Assembly (NCBI GenBank): GCA_963668115.1
Contig: OY764147.1
Coordinates: 2,108,001-2,172,000 of the forward strand
Direction: 5' to 3'
DNA from: Plut-88900 sp963668115
GTDB taxonomy: Bacteria > Chloroflexota > Dehalococcoidia > Plut-88900
Length of the DNA stretch: 64,000 nt
The position numbers were made by a program, and so were the translations under genes. Within the stretch, counting starts at the first letter, position 1. Every line of letters begins with the position of its first letter. The notes beneath the pieces were generated by a model. That model saw only the letters and a program-made list of their open reading frames with translations, searched no databases and was not told where the DNA came from. Shown piece by piece: positions 8,153 to 19,257 of this stretch.

Positions 8153-8947
8153 ATGAGACTAGAAAACAGGGTAGCGATAGTGAGTGGGGGGTCGAGGGGG
8201 ATAGGCGCGGGAATAGCGCGGTGCATGGCCCGTGAGGGGGCGAAGGTAGTTGTGAACTACTTCAAGTCGCCGGGGCCTGCGGCGGAGGTGGTGGCGGACA
8301 TCGAGGTGGCAGGAGGGACAGCGGTGGCCATGAAGGCGGATGTGGGTGACTACGGGGAGGTGGAGTCGATGGTGGAAGAGACGGTGTCGAGGTTCGGGAA
8401 GCTGGACATCATGGTGGCGAATGCGGGGACCAAAGGGCATGGGAAGCCGTTGATCGAGCTCACCCACGACGAGTTCGTCTACACGATCAGGAACCACCTG
8501 ATAGGGGCGTTCAACTGCTCTCGGGCTGCGCTTCCGCACCTGCGGAACAATGGGAGGGGAGACTTGATCCTCATTTCGTCCCGAAGCACGGACATGCTGA
8601 TGGCGAACGACTCGGACTACAACGCAGCAAAGGCTGCTATCGACGCCCTGGCCAAAGGGGTGGCGAAAGAGGAGCGGTACCAGGGCGTGCGGGTGAATGC
8701 GGTTAACCCGGGGCTCGTGCCGACGGACATGGCATGGGGAGGGATCTCCCGGACTACGGGCAAAGACACCTTTGAAGAGGTGGACAAGGGCATGCCGCTG
8801 GGCCGAATGGTGAGGTCCGAGGACATAGGCAACCTGTGCGTGTTCCTGGCGTCGGAGGAGGGGAGCCACATATCGGGGGAGGTTATATACGTGCGGGCGG
8901 CGGTCGGGGCGGAGTTGCCGAAGTACTACCTTCCGCAGGGGGAGTAG
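8153..8947 (+). CDS. SDR family oxidoreductase (copy 5)
   Basis: 264-residue short-chain dehydrogenase with SGGSRGIG (residues 11-18), ANAG, LISSRSTD and YNAAK (Tyr near 156). The first residue of the cofactor motif is Ser instead of the usual Thr. It is preceded by a GAGAGCGAG ribosome site and ends 6 bases before the trpG start, so trpG expression depends on reading through the whole SDR block unless an internal promoter exists. Confidence 0.9.
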   Translation: MRLENRVAIVSGGSRGIGAGIARCMAREGAKVVVNYFKSPGPAAEVVADIEVAGGTAVAMKADVGDYGEVESMVEETVSRFGKLDIMVANAGTKGHGKPLIELTHDEFVYTIRNHLIGAFNCSRAALPHLRNNGRGDLILISSRSTDMLMANDSDYNAAKAAIDALAKGVAKEERYQGVRVNAVNPGLVPTDMAWGGISRTTGKDTFEEVDKGMPLGRMVRSEDIGNLCVFLASEEGSHISGEVIYVRAAVGAELPKYYLPQGE

Positions 8948-8953
8948 TTGACA

Positions 8954-9535
8954 ATGTTGGCGCTGATAGACAACTACGACAGCTTCACCTACAACCTGTA
9001 CCAGTACCTCTGCGAGCTGGGGCAGGAGGTGGAGGTTGTGCGTAACGACAAAACCTCCATCGAGGAGATTGCGGGGTGGCAGCCGGAGCGGATTATCGTG
9101 TCGCCGGGGCCGTGCACGCCGAAGGAAGCAGGGATCTCGGTGGACGTGATACGGCACTTCGGGCCCCGACTCCCGGTGCTGGGGGTTTGCCTGGGGCACC
9201 AGTGCATCGGGGCGGCGTATGGGGGGGTGGTGGGATATGCGGGGGAGATCATGCACGGGAAGTCGTCGATGGTGCACCACGACGGGAAGGGCGTTTACAT
9301 GGGCCTGTCCAACCCCTTCGAGGCGATCAGGTACCATTCGCTGGCAATCCAGGAGGAGGGATTCCCTGACTGCCTGGAGGTGACCGCCCGGACGGCGAAC
9401 GGGATCATCATGGGAGTCAGACACAAGGAGTACCAGGTTGAGGGATTCCAGGCCCACCCGGAGTCGATAATGACCCCCGAGGGGAAAAACCTGCTCAGGA
9501 ATTTTCTGGGGCAAGAAATCCTGGTACCGGCGTAG
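8954..9535 (+). CDS. trpG: anthranilate synthase component II (glutamine amidotransferase)
   Basis: Supplies ammonia from glutamine to TrpE. At 193 residues it is the usual length for a stand-alone TrpG. N-terminal LIDNYDSFTYNL, the oxyanion motif SPGPCTP, the nucleophile Cys in GVCLGHQ and the HPES triad motif near the end are all present. ATG 8954 sits about 8 bases after GGGGGAG; an in-frame TTG at 8948 is less likely. It is the first gene of a compact trpG-D-C-F-B run. Confidence 0.96.
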   Translation: MLALIDNYDSFTYNLYQYLCELGQEVEVVRNDKTSIEEIAGWQPERIIVSPGPCTPKEAGISVDVIRHFGPRLPVLGVCLGHQCIGAAYGGVVGYAGEIMHGKSSMVHHDGKGVYMGLSNPFEAIRYHSLAIQEEGFPDCLEVTARTANGIIMGVRHKEYQVEGFQAHPESIMTPEGKNLLRNFLGQEILVPA

Positions 9536-9539
9536 GCTG

Positions 9540-10553
9540 ATGATAAGAGAAGCGATCGAAAAACTGACGAGGGGGTCGGACCTGACCGAAGAAGAGGCGG
9601 CGCAGGTCATGGAAGAGATCATGACCGGGGAGGCGACGCCCGCGCAGTTCGGGGCGTTCGTCATTGCGCTAAGGCTGAAGGGCGAGACCGTTGATGAGAT
9701 GACGGGCCTGGCGACGGTGATGAAGGCGAAGTCGTTAAAGGTGGACTACCGGGGCCCGAGCGTCGATACCTGCGGCACGGGGGGAGACGACTCTGGGACG
9801 TTCAACATCTCGACGGTGGCGGCGTTCGTGGTGGCGGGGGCGGGAATTGCGGTGGCGAAGCACGGGAACCGGGCGATGACTTCCAGGAGCGGGAGCGCGG
9901 ACGTGCTGGAGCAGCAGGGGATCAAGATAGACCTCGGGCCCCAGGGAGTGAAGAAGTGCATGGAGGAGGCGGGGATCGGGTTCATGTTCGCGCCCAGGTT
10001 CCACCCGGCCATGAAGTTTGCGGTGCAGCCCCGACGAGAGATAGGGGTCAGGACGGTTTTCAACATCCTCGGACCCTTGACGAATCCGGCGGGAGCGAAG
10101 GCGCAGGTGCTGGGGGTGCCGACGGATGCGGTGGGAGAGAAGATGGTGCGGGTGTTGCAGAGGCTCGGCTCGGAGAGGGTGTTGGTGGTGCATGCTGAAG
10201 ACGGGCTGGACGAGATATCGCTGAACGGCAGTAGCAACATCTGGGAACTCAAAGACGGTAAGATCAAACACTATACGGTTTCGGCGGGAGACTTGGGGTT
10301 GGGGACGGCGTCCTTGGAGTCGCTGGCCGGGGGGTCGGTTGAAAGGAATGCAGAGATAATGACGGCGGTGCTAAGTGGAGAGAAGGGTTCTCCAAGGGAC
10401 GTGGTGGTGGCGAATGCTGCGGGGGGCATCGTGGCGGGGGGCAAGGCGGCTGACCTTCGAGAAGGGGTACGGGTGGCACAGGAGTCAATCGATAGTGGAA
10501 ATGCGATGAAGAGGCTGGAGATGCTGAGGGAAGTGAGTCAAGAGCTGGAGTAG
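9540..10553 (+). CDS. trpD: anthranilate phosphoribosyltransferase
   Basis: Joins anthranilate to PRPP, the second step of tryptophan synthesis. The 337 residues include the PRPP/metal signature GTGGDDSGTFNIST near residue 78, KHGNRAMTSRSGSADVLE, and RTVFNILGPLTNPA. It starts 4 bases after trpG and ends 13 bases before trpC. Complete and conventional. Confidence 0.97.
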   Translation: MIREAIEKLTRGSDLTEEEAAQVMEEIMTGEATPAQFGAFVIALRLKGETVDEMTGLATVMKAKSLKVDYRGPSVDTCGTGGDDSGTFNISTVAAFVVAGAGIAVAKHGNRAMTSRSGSADVLEQQGIKIDLGPQGVKKCMEEAGIGFMFAPRFHPAMKFAVQPRREIGVRTVFNILGPLTNPAGAKAQVLGVPTDAVGEKMVRVLQRLGSERVLVVHAEDGLDEISLNGSSNIWELKDGKIKHYTVSAGDLGLGTASLESLAGGSVERNAEIMTAVLSGEKGSPRDVVVANAAGGIVAGGKAADLREGVRVAQESIDSGNAMKRLEMLREVSQELE

Positions 10554-10566
10554 CACGACAAGGGTT

Positions 10567-11388
10567 ATGGCTAAAACGGGGACGATTCTCGACCAGATAG
10601 TGACGGTAAAGCGGGATGACCTCGCGAGGGCGAAAATTGAGGTGGCAAACGACATCCTCGAGAGACAGATCTCGGGGAGGTCATTTCCCAAGTCTCTAGC
10701 GGACTCTCTGGAATCGGCCGGTGTCTCTCTGATTGCGGAGGTGAAGAAAGCATCCCCGTCCCGAGGTCTGCTGGCCCGCGACTTTGACCCCGTGGCCCTG
10801 GCCCGAATTTATGCGGAGAACGGGGCATCGGCGATATCGGTATTGACGGAGACGCCACATTTCCAGGGTGAATTGCTTTTCCTATCCAGAATTAAGGAGG
10901 AATTAGGCCCCGCCTGTCCTCCGCTTCTGCGAAAAGACTTCATATTTGACGAGTATCAGTTGTGGGAGGCTCGGGCGTGGGGAGCGGATGCGATATTGCT
11001 TATCGCGTCGATACTGGAAGAGGAGGAAATGAGGGATTTGCTGGGCGAGGCTCGGGGGTTGGGGATGGATGTGCTTGTGGAGACGCACACGGAGGCGGAG
11101 GTGGAGATGTCGCTTTCGGCAGGGGCATCACTAATCGGGATCAATAACCGGGACCTGGCCACTTTCGAGGTAGATTTGGAGACGACGCGAAGGCTGAGGC
11201 CCTTGGTGCCAGCAGAGATTCCTGTAGTAGCAGAGAGCGGGATATTCACCCGGGACGACGTGGCGATGGTGGCGGGGTGGGGGGTGGACGCGGTGCTGGT
11301 GGGGGAGGGGCTGGTGAAGTCGGGGGACGTGGGTGCGAAGGTGCGGGAGTTGGCATCGGCCACCTTGGAGCGGGTCCCTCGTGACTAG
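10567..11388 (+). CDS. trpC: indole-3-glycerol phosphate synthase
   Basis: Ring closure step giving indole-3-glycerol phosphate. 273-residue TIM barrel with EVKKASPSRG (catalytic Lys), SVLTE, LLRKDFIFDEYQ, GINNRDL and AESGI. Its last 8 bases overlap the GTG start of trpF, so the two are translationally coupled but are separate chains, not the fused TrpCF form. Confidence 0.96.
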   Translation: MAKTGTILDQIVTVKRDDLARAKIEVANDILERQISGRSFPKSLADSLESAGVSLIAEVKKASPSRGLLARDFDPVALARIYAENGASAISVLTETPHFQGELLFLSRIKEELGPACPPLLRKDFIFDEYQLWEARAWGADAILLIASILEEEEMRDLLGEARGLGMDVLVETHTEAEVEMSLSAGASLIGINNRDLATFEVDLETTRRLRPLVPAEIPVVAESGIFTRDDVAMVAGWGVDAVLVGEGLVKSGDVGAKVRELASATLERVPRD

Positions 11389-12064
11389 GTTCAAGGTGTG
11401 CGGGCTCAGGAGGGCGGAAGATGCGCTTGCAGCCATCGGTGAAGGGGCGGATTTCATCGGCCTGATCTTCGCGCCGAGCAAGAGGCAGCTAACGGCAGAG
11501 GCGGCGCATGGGATATTGGAGGAAGCTCGGACGGCATATGGGTCGGATGGCGAGATGCCTGAGGCCGTTGGAGTCTTCGTAAATGCCTCTGCTGACGAGG
11601 TCAACCGGACCGCCGAATACTGCGGGTTAGACAGGATTCAGCTTCACGGGGATGAGACCCCGGAGTATTGCTCGGGTATTGAGAGGCCGGTTTTCAAGGT
11701 GGTCAGGATCGAGGCGGGGGCGAGGGGGGATGAATTGTTGACGGCCCTGGAAGAGGAACTGGACGCGATCGTGGATTCGGGGCATACTCCGATGCTGGAT
11801 ACGGTGTCCAAGGGTCCTTATTACGGGGGCACGGGCAAGACTTTCGACTGGGGGCTGGCGACGGAGCTGGCTAAGAAGTTCGACTTCGTATTGTCGGGGG
11901 GGTTGAACCCGGAGAACGTGTCACGAGCGATTGAGCAGGTCGGGCCGTGGGTGGTGGACGTTTCGAGCGGGGTGGAGACGGACGGGAAGAAGGATCTTGG
12001 GAAGATCAAGGCTTTCGCACGGGCGGTGGAGCTAGCAGGCAAGGCAATCCGGGAGCCGATGTGA
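11381..12064 (+). CDS. trpF: phosphoribosylanthranilate isomerase
   Basis: Amadori rearrangement of phosphoribosylanthranilate. 227 residues. The family start KVCGL (catalytic Cys) comes immediately after GTG 11381 (VTRFKVCGLRR), which decides the start against a longer frame from 11333. FIGLIFAPSKR, VGVFVNAS, QLHGDE, GGTGKTFDW and the phosphate-binding SGGL / VDVSSGVE are present. Its stop overlaps the trpB GTG by four bases (GTGA). Confidence 0.95.
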   Translation: MTRFKVCGLRRAEDALAAIGEGADFIGLIFAPSKRQLTAEAAHGILEEARTAYGSDGEMPEAVGVFVNASADEVNRTAEYCGLDRIQLHGDETPEYCSGIERPVFKVVRIEAGARGDELLTALEEELDAIVDSGHTPMLDTVSKGPYYGGTGKTFDWGLATELAKKFDFVLSGGLNPENVSRAIEQVGPWVVDVSSGVETDGKKDLGKIKAFARAVELAGKAIREPM

Positions 12065-13278
12065 CGAGCTCAGGGGTGACTTCGGCCTACGCGTATCCGG
12101 ATGAGTCGGGGCGGTACGGGGACTTCGGGGGGAAGTTCATCCCCGAGACCCTGATGCCTGCGCTGGACGAGCTGGAGGAGGAGTACCGGGCGGCAAGGGC
12201 AGACCCGGGGTTCGGGGCACGGGTGGAGGAGCTTTCCAAGACCTATGCCGGCCGCCCGACACCGCTCTACCTGGCCAGGACTCTCACCGAAAAGGCGGGC
12301 GGGACCAAGATCTACTTGAAGAGGGAAGACCTGGCCCATACGGGGGCCCACAAGATCAACAACGTGCTGGGGCAGGGCTTGCTGGCGGAGCGGATGGGGA
12401 AGAAGCGGATCATTGCGGAGACGGGGGCGGGGCAGCACGGGGTGGCGGCGGCCACGATCTGCGCGATGCTCGGGCTGGAGTGCATCGTCTACATGGGCGA
12501 GAAGGACGTGGAGCGGCAGGCATTAAACGTGTACAGAATGAAACTGCTTGGGGCGGAGGTGGTGAGCGTTCAGTCTGGGAGCAGGACGCTGAAGGATGCG
12601 ATCAACGAAGCGATCCGGGACTGGGTGACCAACGTCCAGACGACGCACTACCTGCTGGGAAGCGTGGTCGGGCCGCATCCTTATCCGATGCTCGTGAGAG
12701 ACTTCCAGTCGGTAATAGGCAGGGAGGTGCGGCAGCAGATGCTGGAAGCCGAGGGCCGGCTACCGGACTATGCGGTAGCGTGCGTGGGGGGCGGAAGCAA
12801 TGCGATGGGGATGTTCCACCCGTTTATCGGGGACGAGGAGGTGCGGCTGGTCGGGGTGGAGGCGGCGGGAGAAGGGATTGAAAGCGGGAGGCATGCGTCG
12901 TCGCTGGGACATGGAAGGCCGGGGGTGCTGCACGGGTCTAACTCGTACCTGTTGCAAGACCCGAACGGGCAGGTATTAGAGGCACACAGCATATCGGCGG
13001 GGCTGGACTACCCGGGGGTCGGGCCCGAGCACAGCCACTTGAAGTCGACGGGTCGGGCGAGCTATGTATCGGTGACCGACGATGAGGCGCTAAAGGGGTT
13101 TAAGATGTTGAGCCAGTCGGAGGGGATAATCCCGGCGCTGGAGTCGGCGCACGCGGTGTACTACGGGGTGGAGCTAGGGAAGACGCTCAGCGAGGGGCAG
13201 ATAGTGCTGATCAACCTGTCGGGGCGAGGGGACAAGGACATTGATACGGTGGCCCGGGCGACGGGGGTGGGGATTTAG
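12061..13278 (+). CDS. trpB: tryptophan synthase beta chain
   Basis: Condenses indole with serine using PLP. 405 residues, usual TrpB1 length. The PLP lysine lies in TGAHKINN, followed by AETGAGQHGVA, GGGSNAMGMF and the C-terminal NLSGRGDKD. Start GTG 12061 overlaps the trpF stop. It is the last gene of the operon: the next gene is hpt on the opposite strand, so the alpha subunit gene trpA is not in this cluster. Without TrpA the cell would need indole from elsewhere, so trpA is probably at another locus. Confidence 0.97.
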   Translation: MTSSGVTSAYAYPDESGRYGDFGGKFIPETLMPALDELEEEYRAARADPGFGARVEELSKTYAGRPTPLYLARTLTEKAGGTKIYLKREDLAHTGAHKINNVLGQGLLAERMGKKRIIAETGAGQHGVAAATICAMLGLECIVYMGEKDVERQALNVYRMKLLGAEVVSVQSGSRTLKDAINEAIRDWVTNVQTTHYLLGSVVGPHPYPMLVRDFQSVIGREVRQQMLEAEGRLPDYAVACVGGGSNAMGMFHPFIGDEEVRLVGVEAAGEGIESGRHASSLGHGRPGVLHGSNSYLLQDPNGQVLEAHSISAGLDYPGVGPEHSHLKSTGRASYVSVTDDEALKGFKMLSQSEGIIPALESAHAVYYGVELGKTLSEGQIVLINLSGRGDKDIDTVARATGVGI

Positions 13279-13324
13279 GGGGCTGGGGGTAACGGGTCGG
13301 AGCTATTTTGCGCGTCGCGTTCGG

Positions 13325-13858
13325 CTACCTGACGAGGACGTGGATGTTGCGGAGGTTGCGGTACTTGCCATCGAAGTCGAGGCCGTAGCCAACGACAAAG
13401 GTGTCGGGGATTTCGAAGCCGAAGTAGTCGGCCTTGACGTTGTGGATGCGCCGGGAGGGCTTGTCCAGCAGGGCGCATATCTTTACCGACAGGGCGCCCA
13501 TTTCCGTAAGCTTTCGGGTGAACAACTCACAGGTGGCGCCGCTGTCGAGGATGTCTTCTACTATGAGGACGTGGCGGCCCTCGATCCGGTCACGGAGGGG
13601 CAGGGAGTCGATTATCAGCTGGCCGCCGGTGGTCCCGTAATAGCTGCGTATTCGTGCAGTTGTGACAATCACGGACTGGTCGAACGTGCGCATGAGGTCG
13701 GCGAGGAAGGGGACGGCGCCGTCCATGACGCCGACGAGGATGAGGGTAGAGAGGTCGTAGTCTCGGGCGATTTCAGAGGAGAGGTGGGAGATTGCTTCGG
13801 AGATTTGGGTCTCGGAGACGAGGATGCGGCCGAGGCCCGGTGCTTTGTCGGGAGGCAT
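13325..13858 (-). CDS. hpt: hypoxanthine phosphoribosyltransferase
   Basis: Purine salvage enzyme, 177 residues. The PRPP motif VLIVEDILDSGAT is intact, as are the upstream LVGVMDGAVPFLADL loop and the C-terminal aromatic YFGFEIPDTFVVGYGLD that stacks on the purine. It is convergent with trpB, with 46 bases between stops and no clear terminator. Monocistronic as far as can be seen. Confidence 0.93.
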   Translation of the reverse strand: MPPDKAPGLGRILVSETQISEAISHLSSEIARDYDLSTLILVGVMDGAVPFLADLMRTFDQSVIVTTARIRSYYGTTGGQLIIDSLPLRDRIEGRHVLIVEDILDSGATCELFTRKLTEMGALSVKICALLDKPSRRIHNVKADYFGFEIPDTFVVGYGLDFDGKYRNLRNIHVLVR

Positions 13859-13912
13859 GGGGGAATCGTAGGGATTGGTGGGTAGGGTGTCAAATGGGGG
13901 GGTGGGTTGGTG

Positions 13913-14227
13913 CTAGGGAGGGGGTTTCCAGTTCAGGGTTTCCAGCAGATTGGAGAGGTAGTCGGTGAAGGCGCGCCGGCCCTCAGGGGTGGCTTCGACC
14001 CAGGTGCGGGGCTTGGAGTCCAGGAATTCCTTGGTGATGGTCAGGAAGCCGGCGCTCTCGAGTTTGCGCAGGTGGATGGTGAGGTTGCCCCCGGTGAGGC
14101 CGAGGGTCCTCTGGATGAAGGGATAGGCAAGGCGGTCCGAAGGGGACTGGGCGACGAGCATGGTCATGATGCGGAGTCGGGTGGGCTGGTGGATGGTATC
14201 GTCGAGATCGACCTGCCCATTGATCAT
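13913..14227 (-). CDS. small winged-helix transcriptional regulator (ArsR/MarR-like)
   Basis: 104-residue DNA-binding protein that is almost wholly one winged helix: helix PTRLRIMTMLVA, recognition helix LGLTGGNLTIHLRKLESAGFLTITKE, then the wing (RTWVEATPEGRRAF). No sensor domain. The start ATG 14227 overlaps the stop of the membrane-protein gene upstream (four-base ATGA overlap), so they form a two-gene operon. An inverted repeat over the promoter of that operon (14888-14908) is a natural candidate operator, implying autoregulation. Regulators of this size paired with membrane proteins are common; the signal is unknown. Confidence 0.8.
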   Translation of the reverse strand: MINGQVDLDDTIHQPTRLRIMTMLVAQSPSDRLAYPFIQRTLGLTGGNLTIHLRKLESAGFLTITKEFLDSKPRTWVEATPEGRRAFTDYLSNLLETLNWKPPP

Positions 14228-14847
14228 GAGGCGCTGGCCCTCCGAAGCCACAAAGCTCCCAGGACACAGACCGTAAGGGTGGCAGCTCCTTGGAAAGCCA
14301 GGGCGGTGTCGCCCGCGAAATGGCCAGGCAAGTAGAAGGAAGCTGCGAGCCCCGCTCCCACCGCGACCAGCATGGGCTGGAACAAGATGCCGAAGAGGAT
14401 GTACCCGAGAGCTATGACGCCTACGGCGACACCGGGAATCATTTCTCCGGAGTCGGAGTTCCACATTCCTGCAGCGGCAGGGATAAGGAAACAAGCGGCT
14501 ACTACGGTCATCCAGAAGGCGAATACCCGGATGCCGGCGTTGCGGGCTGTATCTCCCTGCGACAGTTTCTTACCGGCTCGGTGGCCGATTATGGAGTTGA
14601 CGATCATTGCGAGGGCGCCCATGACTCCCCAGACGATGCCAGGATACCAAGGATGGTCGGAGGCGAAGGTGGGGGCGAGGGTCTCGATTGCGTAGTGGGT
14701 GAAGAAGGCGAGGGCGACGAGTGCACCGCTGTAGAGCAGGATGTTGGTGACTCCTGCGATGTACATGGAGGCCCGGGCGCGGTCGAAGGTGGCGTGGATG
14801 GCGTTCCAGCTTTCCTCGGGGGTGAGTTCACGTTTGGCGTCTTGCAT
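14224..14847 (-). CDS. integral membrane protein, partner of winged-helix regulator
   Basis: Not recognised as a named family. 207 residues with a soluble N-terminus (about 30 residues) and about six hydrophobic segments, for example around ITNILLYSGALVALAFF, GIVWGVMGALAMIVNSII, FAFWMTVVAACFLIP and GVAVGVIALGYILFGIL. It is the first gene of an operon with the regulator at 13913-14227. It has its own promoter and a palindromic operator candidate upstream. A role in membrane sensing or transport is inference from the pairing only. Confidence 0.7.
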   Translation of the reverse strand: MQDAKRELTPEESWNAIHATFDRARASMYIAGVTNILLYSGALVALAFFTHYAIETLAPTFASDHPWYPGIVWGVMGALAMIVNSIIGHRAGKKLSQGDTARNAGIRVFAFWMTVVAACFLIPAAAGMWNSDSGEMIPGVAVGVIALGYILFGILFQPMLVAVGAGLAASFYLPGHFAGDTALAFQGAATLTVCVLGALWLRRASAS

Positions 14848-14887
14848 GGTGGGTCTCCTGCCTGCTCATCTAGTGTTTAGAGCTGTG

Positions 14888-14934
14888 CTAGTTTGTTATA
14901 TAAACTAGTTTACTATCATTAACACAACTGTCAA
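14888..14934 (-). promoter_or_regulatory. promoter with palindromic operator for the membrane protein/regulator operon
   Basis: On the minus strand TTGACA (14929-14934) and TAAACT (14907-14912) are 16 bases apart. Overlapping the -10 is a perfect inverted repeat CTAGTTT-N7-AAACTAG (14888-14908), and TAAACTAGTTTA (14901-14912) is itself a palindrome. The AT-rich island stands out in GC-rich surroundings. Probable binding site of the regulator encoded at 13913. Confidence 0.7.
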
Positions 14935-14962
14935 GGGGGGTTGCGGGGCGGATTGAGGTCAG

Positions 14963-14994
14963 GGGATGGATTCCCGACTACTCGGGAATGACAG
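14963..14994. repeat. dispersed hairpin repeat
   Basis: GGATGGATTCCCGA-CTAC-TCGGGAATGACAG: perfect 8-bp stem ATTCCCGA/TCGGGAAT. It lies just past the uvrA stop and could also stop transcription. Confidence 0.6.
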
Positions 14995-15000
14995 AGGAGG

Positions 15001-17907
<2,907 letters not shown>

Positions 17908-18029
17908 ACACCTTAGCTAGAGGGATTCCGGGGGCCAAAGGTGATTTTATCACCGGGTCGGGGGGAGGGGGAAGGGTGGGGGCTTGGCCGTTACACCGGG
18001 GTTTTTATTCGGTCCTCCCGAGGCGGATC

Positions 18030-18691
18030 TTCGATTGTGGGGTTTGGAGTTTTCGGTTTGTCTTTTGGGTTTTGGGTCGGCGATGGAAGACGCTGGCTGG
18101 ACGCTGCCCCGTTCCTGTGCTTCGGGGCACTCCGACACCCAGGGGCAAGGGTGCCGGCCCGCCTGCCGCTATCGCGGCCTTTATCCCTGTATACGCTGGA
18201 CATGGGCAGGGACCGACAGGCCAAACGAGTCCAAGCCCGACTCCTGGGGTTGGCTGCAACCGCCTGAGGGCGGCTGGGAGGCTCGTCCAGCGTCCGGCAT
18301 TGAGCCTCTTGCAGGCGTAGTATGTCCAAGTTTGCCGGTGCGACCCGGAGTGCGGGGATGACCGGCTCCCGGCTTGATTGAGCGGTCGGATACCGAGCGG
18401 GCCTCGGCGCCGGGCGTATCCGACCGCACTTCCGCTGCAAAGAGCGGCTTCCTCCCGAGAGAGGCTTCCCCAGAAAGAGGCCAAGAGGGCGTCTTAGAGG
18501 GGCTTCACAATGGAACGTAGCGTCCAGGGCGTCTATCCATCGCCTGGGGGTTAGGGAAGGGGCACGGGACCCGTGGTGGGGGATGGTGTCCCGGACGTCT
18601 CGGGGTGACATCCTCGGGGTCGGGTCTCGGGGCTTCCCTGGGTTTCTGGCACCTCCTTGTGTTACTGGATTAGTGTTCGCGAACGGAGGGT
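18030..18691 (-). ncRNA. candidate structured non-coding RNA, copy A
   Basis: Gene-free region read on the minus strand from a consensus promoter (18692-18720). Its 5' part matches copy B (34820-35172) closely: AAGGAGG, then AAACCCAGGGAAGCCC, then CACGGGTCCCGTGCCCC and CCCAGGCGATGG..AGACGCC. Its 3' part also matches: CCATCGCCGACCC followed by an A/C-rich tail and CAAACCCCACAA. The middle is about 300 bases longer than in B and holds a perfect 12-bp hairpin (18382-18393 with 18416-18427). Frames here give no plausible protein and are not kept between the copies. It may be a free RNA or the leader of uvrA. I see no match to tmRNA, RNase P, 6S or SRP RNA. Confidence 0.55.
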
Positions 18692-18720
18692 ATGATAACG
18701 CCTTTGCTCAGGTGTGTCAA
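18692..18720 (-). promoter_or_regulatory. consensus promoter of candidate RNA copy A
   Basis: Minus strand TTGACA (18715-18720) and TATCAT (18692-18697) separated by exactly 17 bases. The spacer differs from that of copy B (35173-35201) at only two positions, so the promoter is conserved as part of the element. Confidence 0.8.
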
Positions 18721-18749
18721 GCAAATGTGCGGGTTTGGGGGGGGGAATT

Positions 18750-19145
18750 CCCCCCGATTCCTCGCGGGGCATCGGAATGGGAAGGGGGAGGCGTGAGTGG
18801 ACGGGTTGTAGGTGAGTGTTTCGGAGGGATGGATTCCCACCTCCGTGGGAATGACGAGTTAAAAGGGCGGGAATGATCTGCCATAGGCGGACAGGCTCCC
18901 CTCGGAGGTGGGTGGTGTCTGAACTGTGATTCATGGGATTGAGGGATTGTTTTGATTTGTTGGGAGGGGGGTGGGTTTCGGAAAGCGAAGTGGATTTAGG
19001 TAGGGGCGCGATAGATTCCTCGCGGGGCATCGGAATGACATGGCATTAGGTGGGTGGGACTAGGCAAGCGGGAGGGGGTGTGGTGCTAGGATACAGGCGA
19101 TTATTCAGGAGGGATGGATTCCTGCCTCCGCAGGAATGACGGTGC
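18750..19145. repeat. cluster of dispersed hairpin repeats
   Basis: Several small palindromic units in a gene-free stretch: GGATTCCCACCTCCGTGGGAATGACG in parts at 18829-18855, the unit GCCATAGGCGGACAGGCTCC near 18883, a CCTCGCGGGGCATCGGAATG unit at 18760 and again at 19017, and TGGATTCCTGCCTCCGCAGGAATGAC in parts at 19115-19140. No gene is supported between the RNA promoter at 18720 and the methyltransferase at 19258. Confidence 0.65.
18916..18969. repeat. 54-base direct repeat with GATT periodicity (left copy)
   Basis: Begins TGTCTGAACTGTGATTCATG and continues with GATT at 8-9 base steps, ending TTGTTGGGAGGGG. It matches 21206-21259 with one mismatch. The pair brackets the methyltransferase-nuclease gene and the zinc-ribbon gene. 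Confidence 0.85.
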
Positions 19146-19257
19146 AAGGTGGGTGGGGATGAGGGGGGAGGGGCAGCCGGGCGATTCCATTATTGAGAGC
19201 CTTAGACTATGCTTCCTCCAGAGGCGGATCTTCGACGGGGCGAAGGGAATGGTGTGA

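Noticed and set aside
17991..18611. Long open frames on the minus strand inside the candidate RNA region
   Set aside because: No ribosome site, composition typical of structured GC-rich RNA, and the frame is not kept in copy B.
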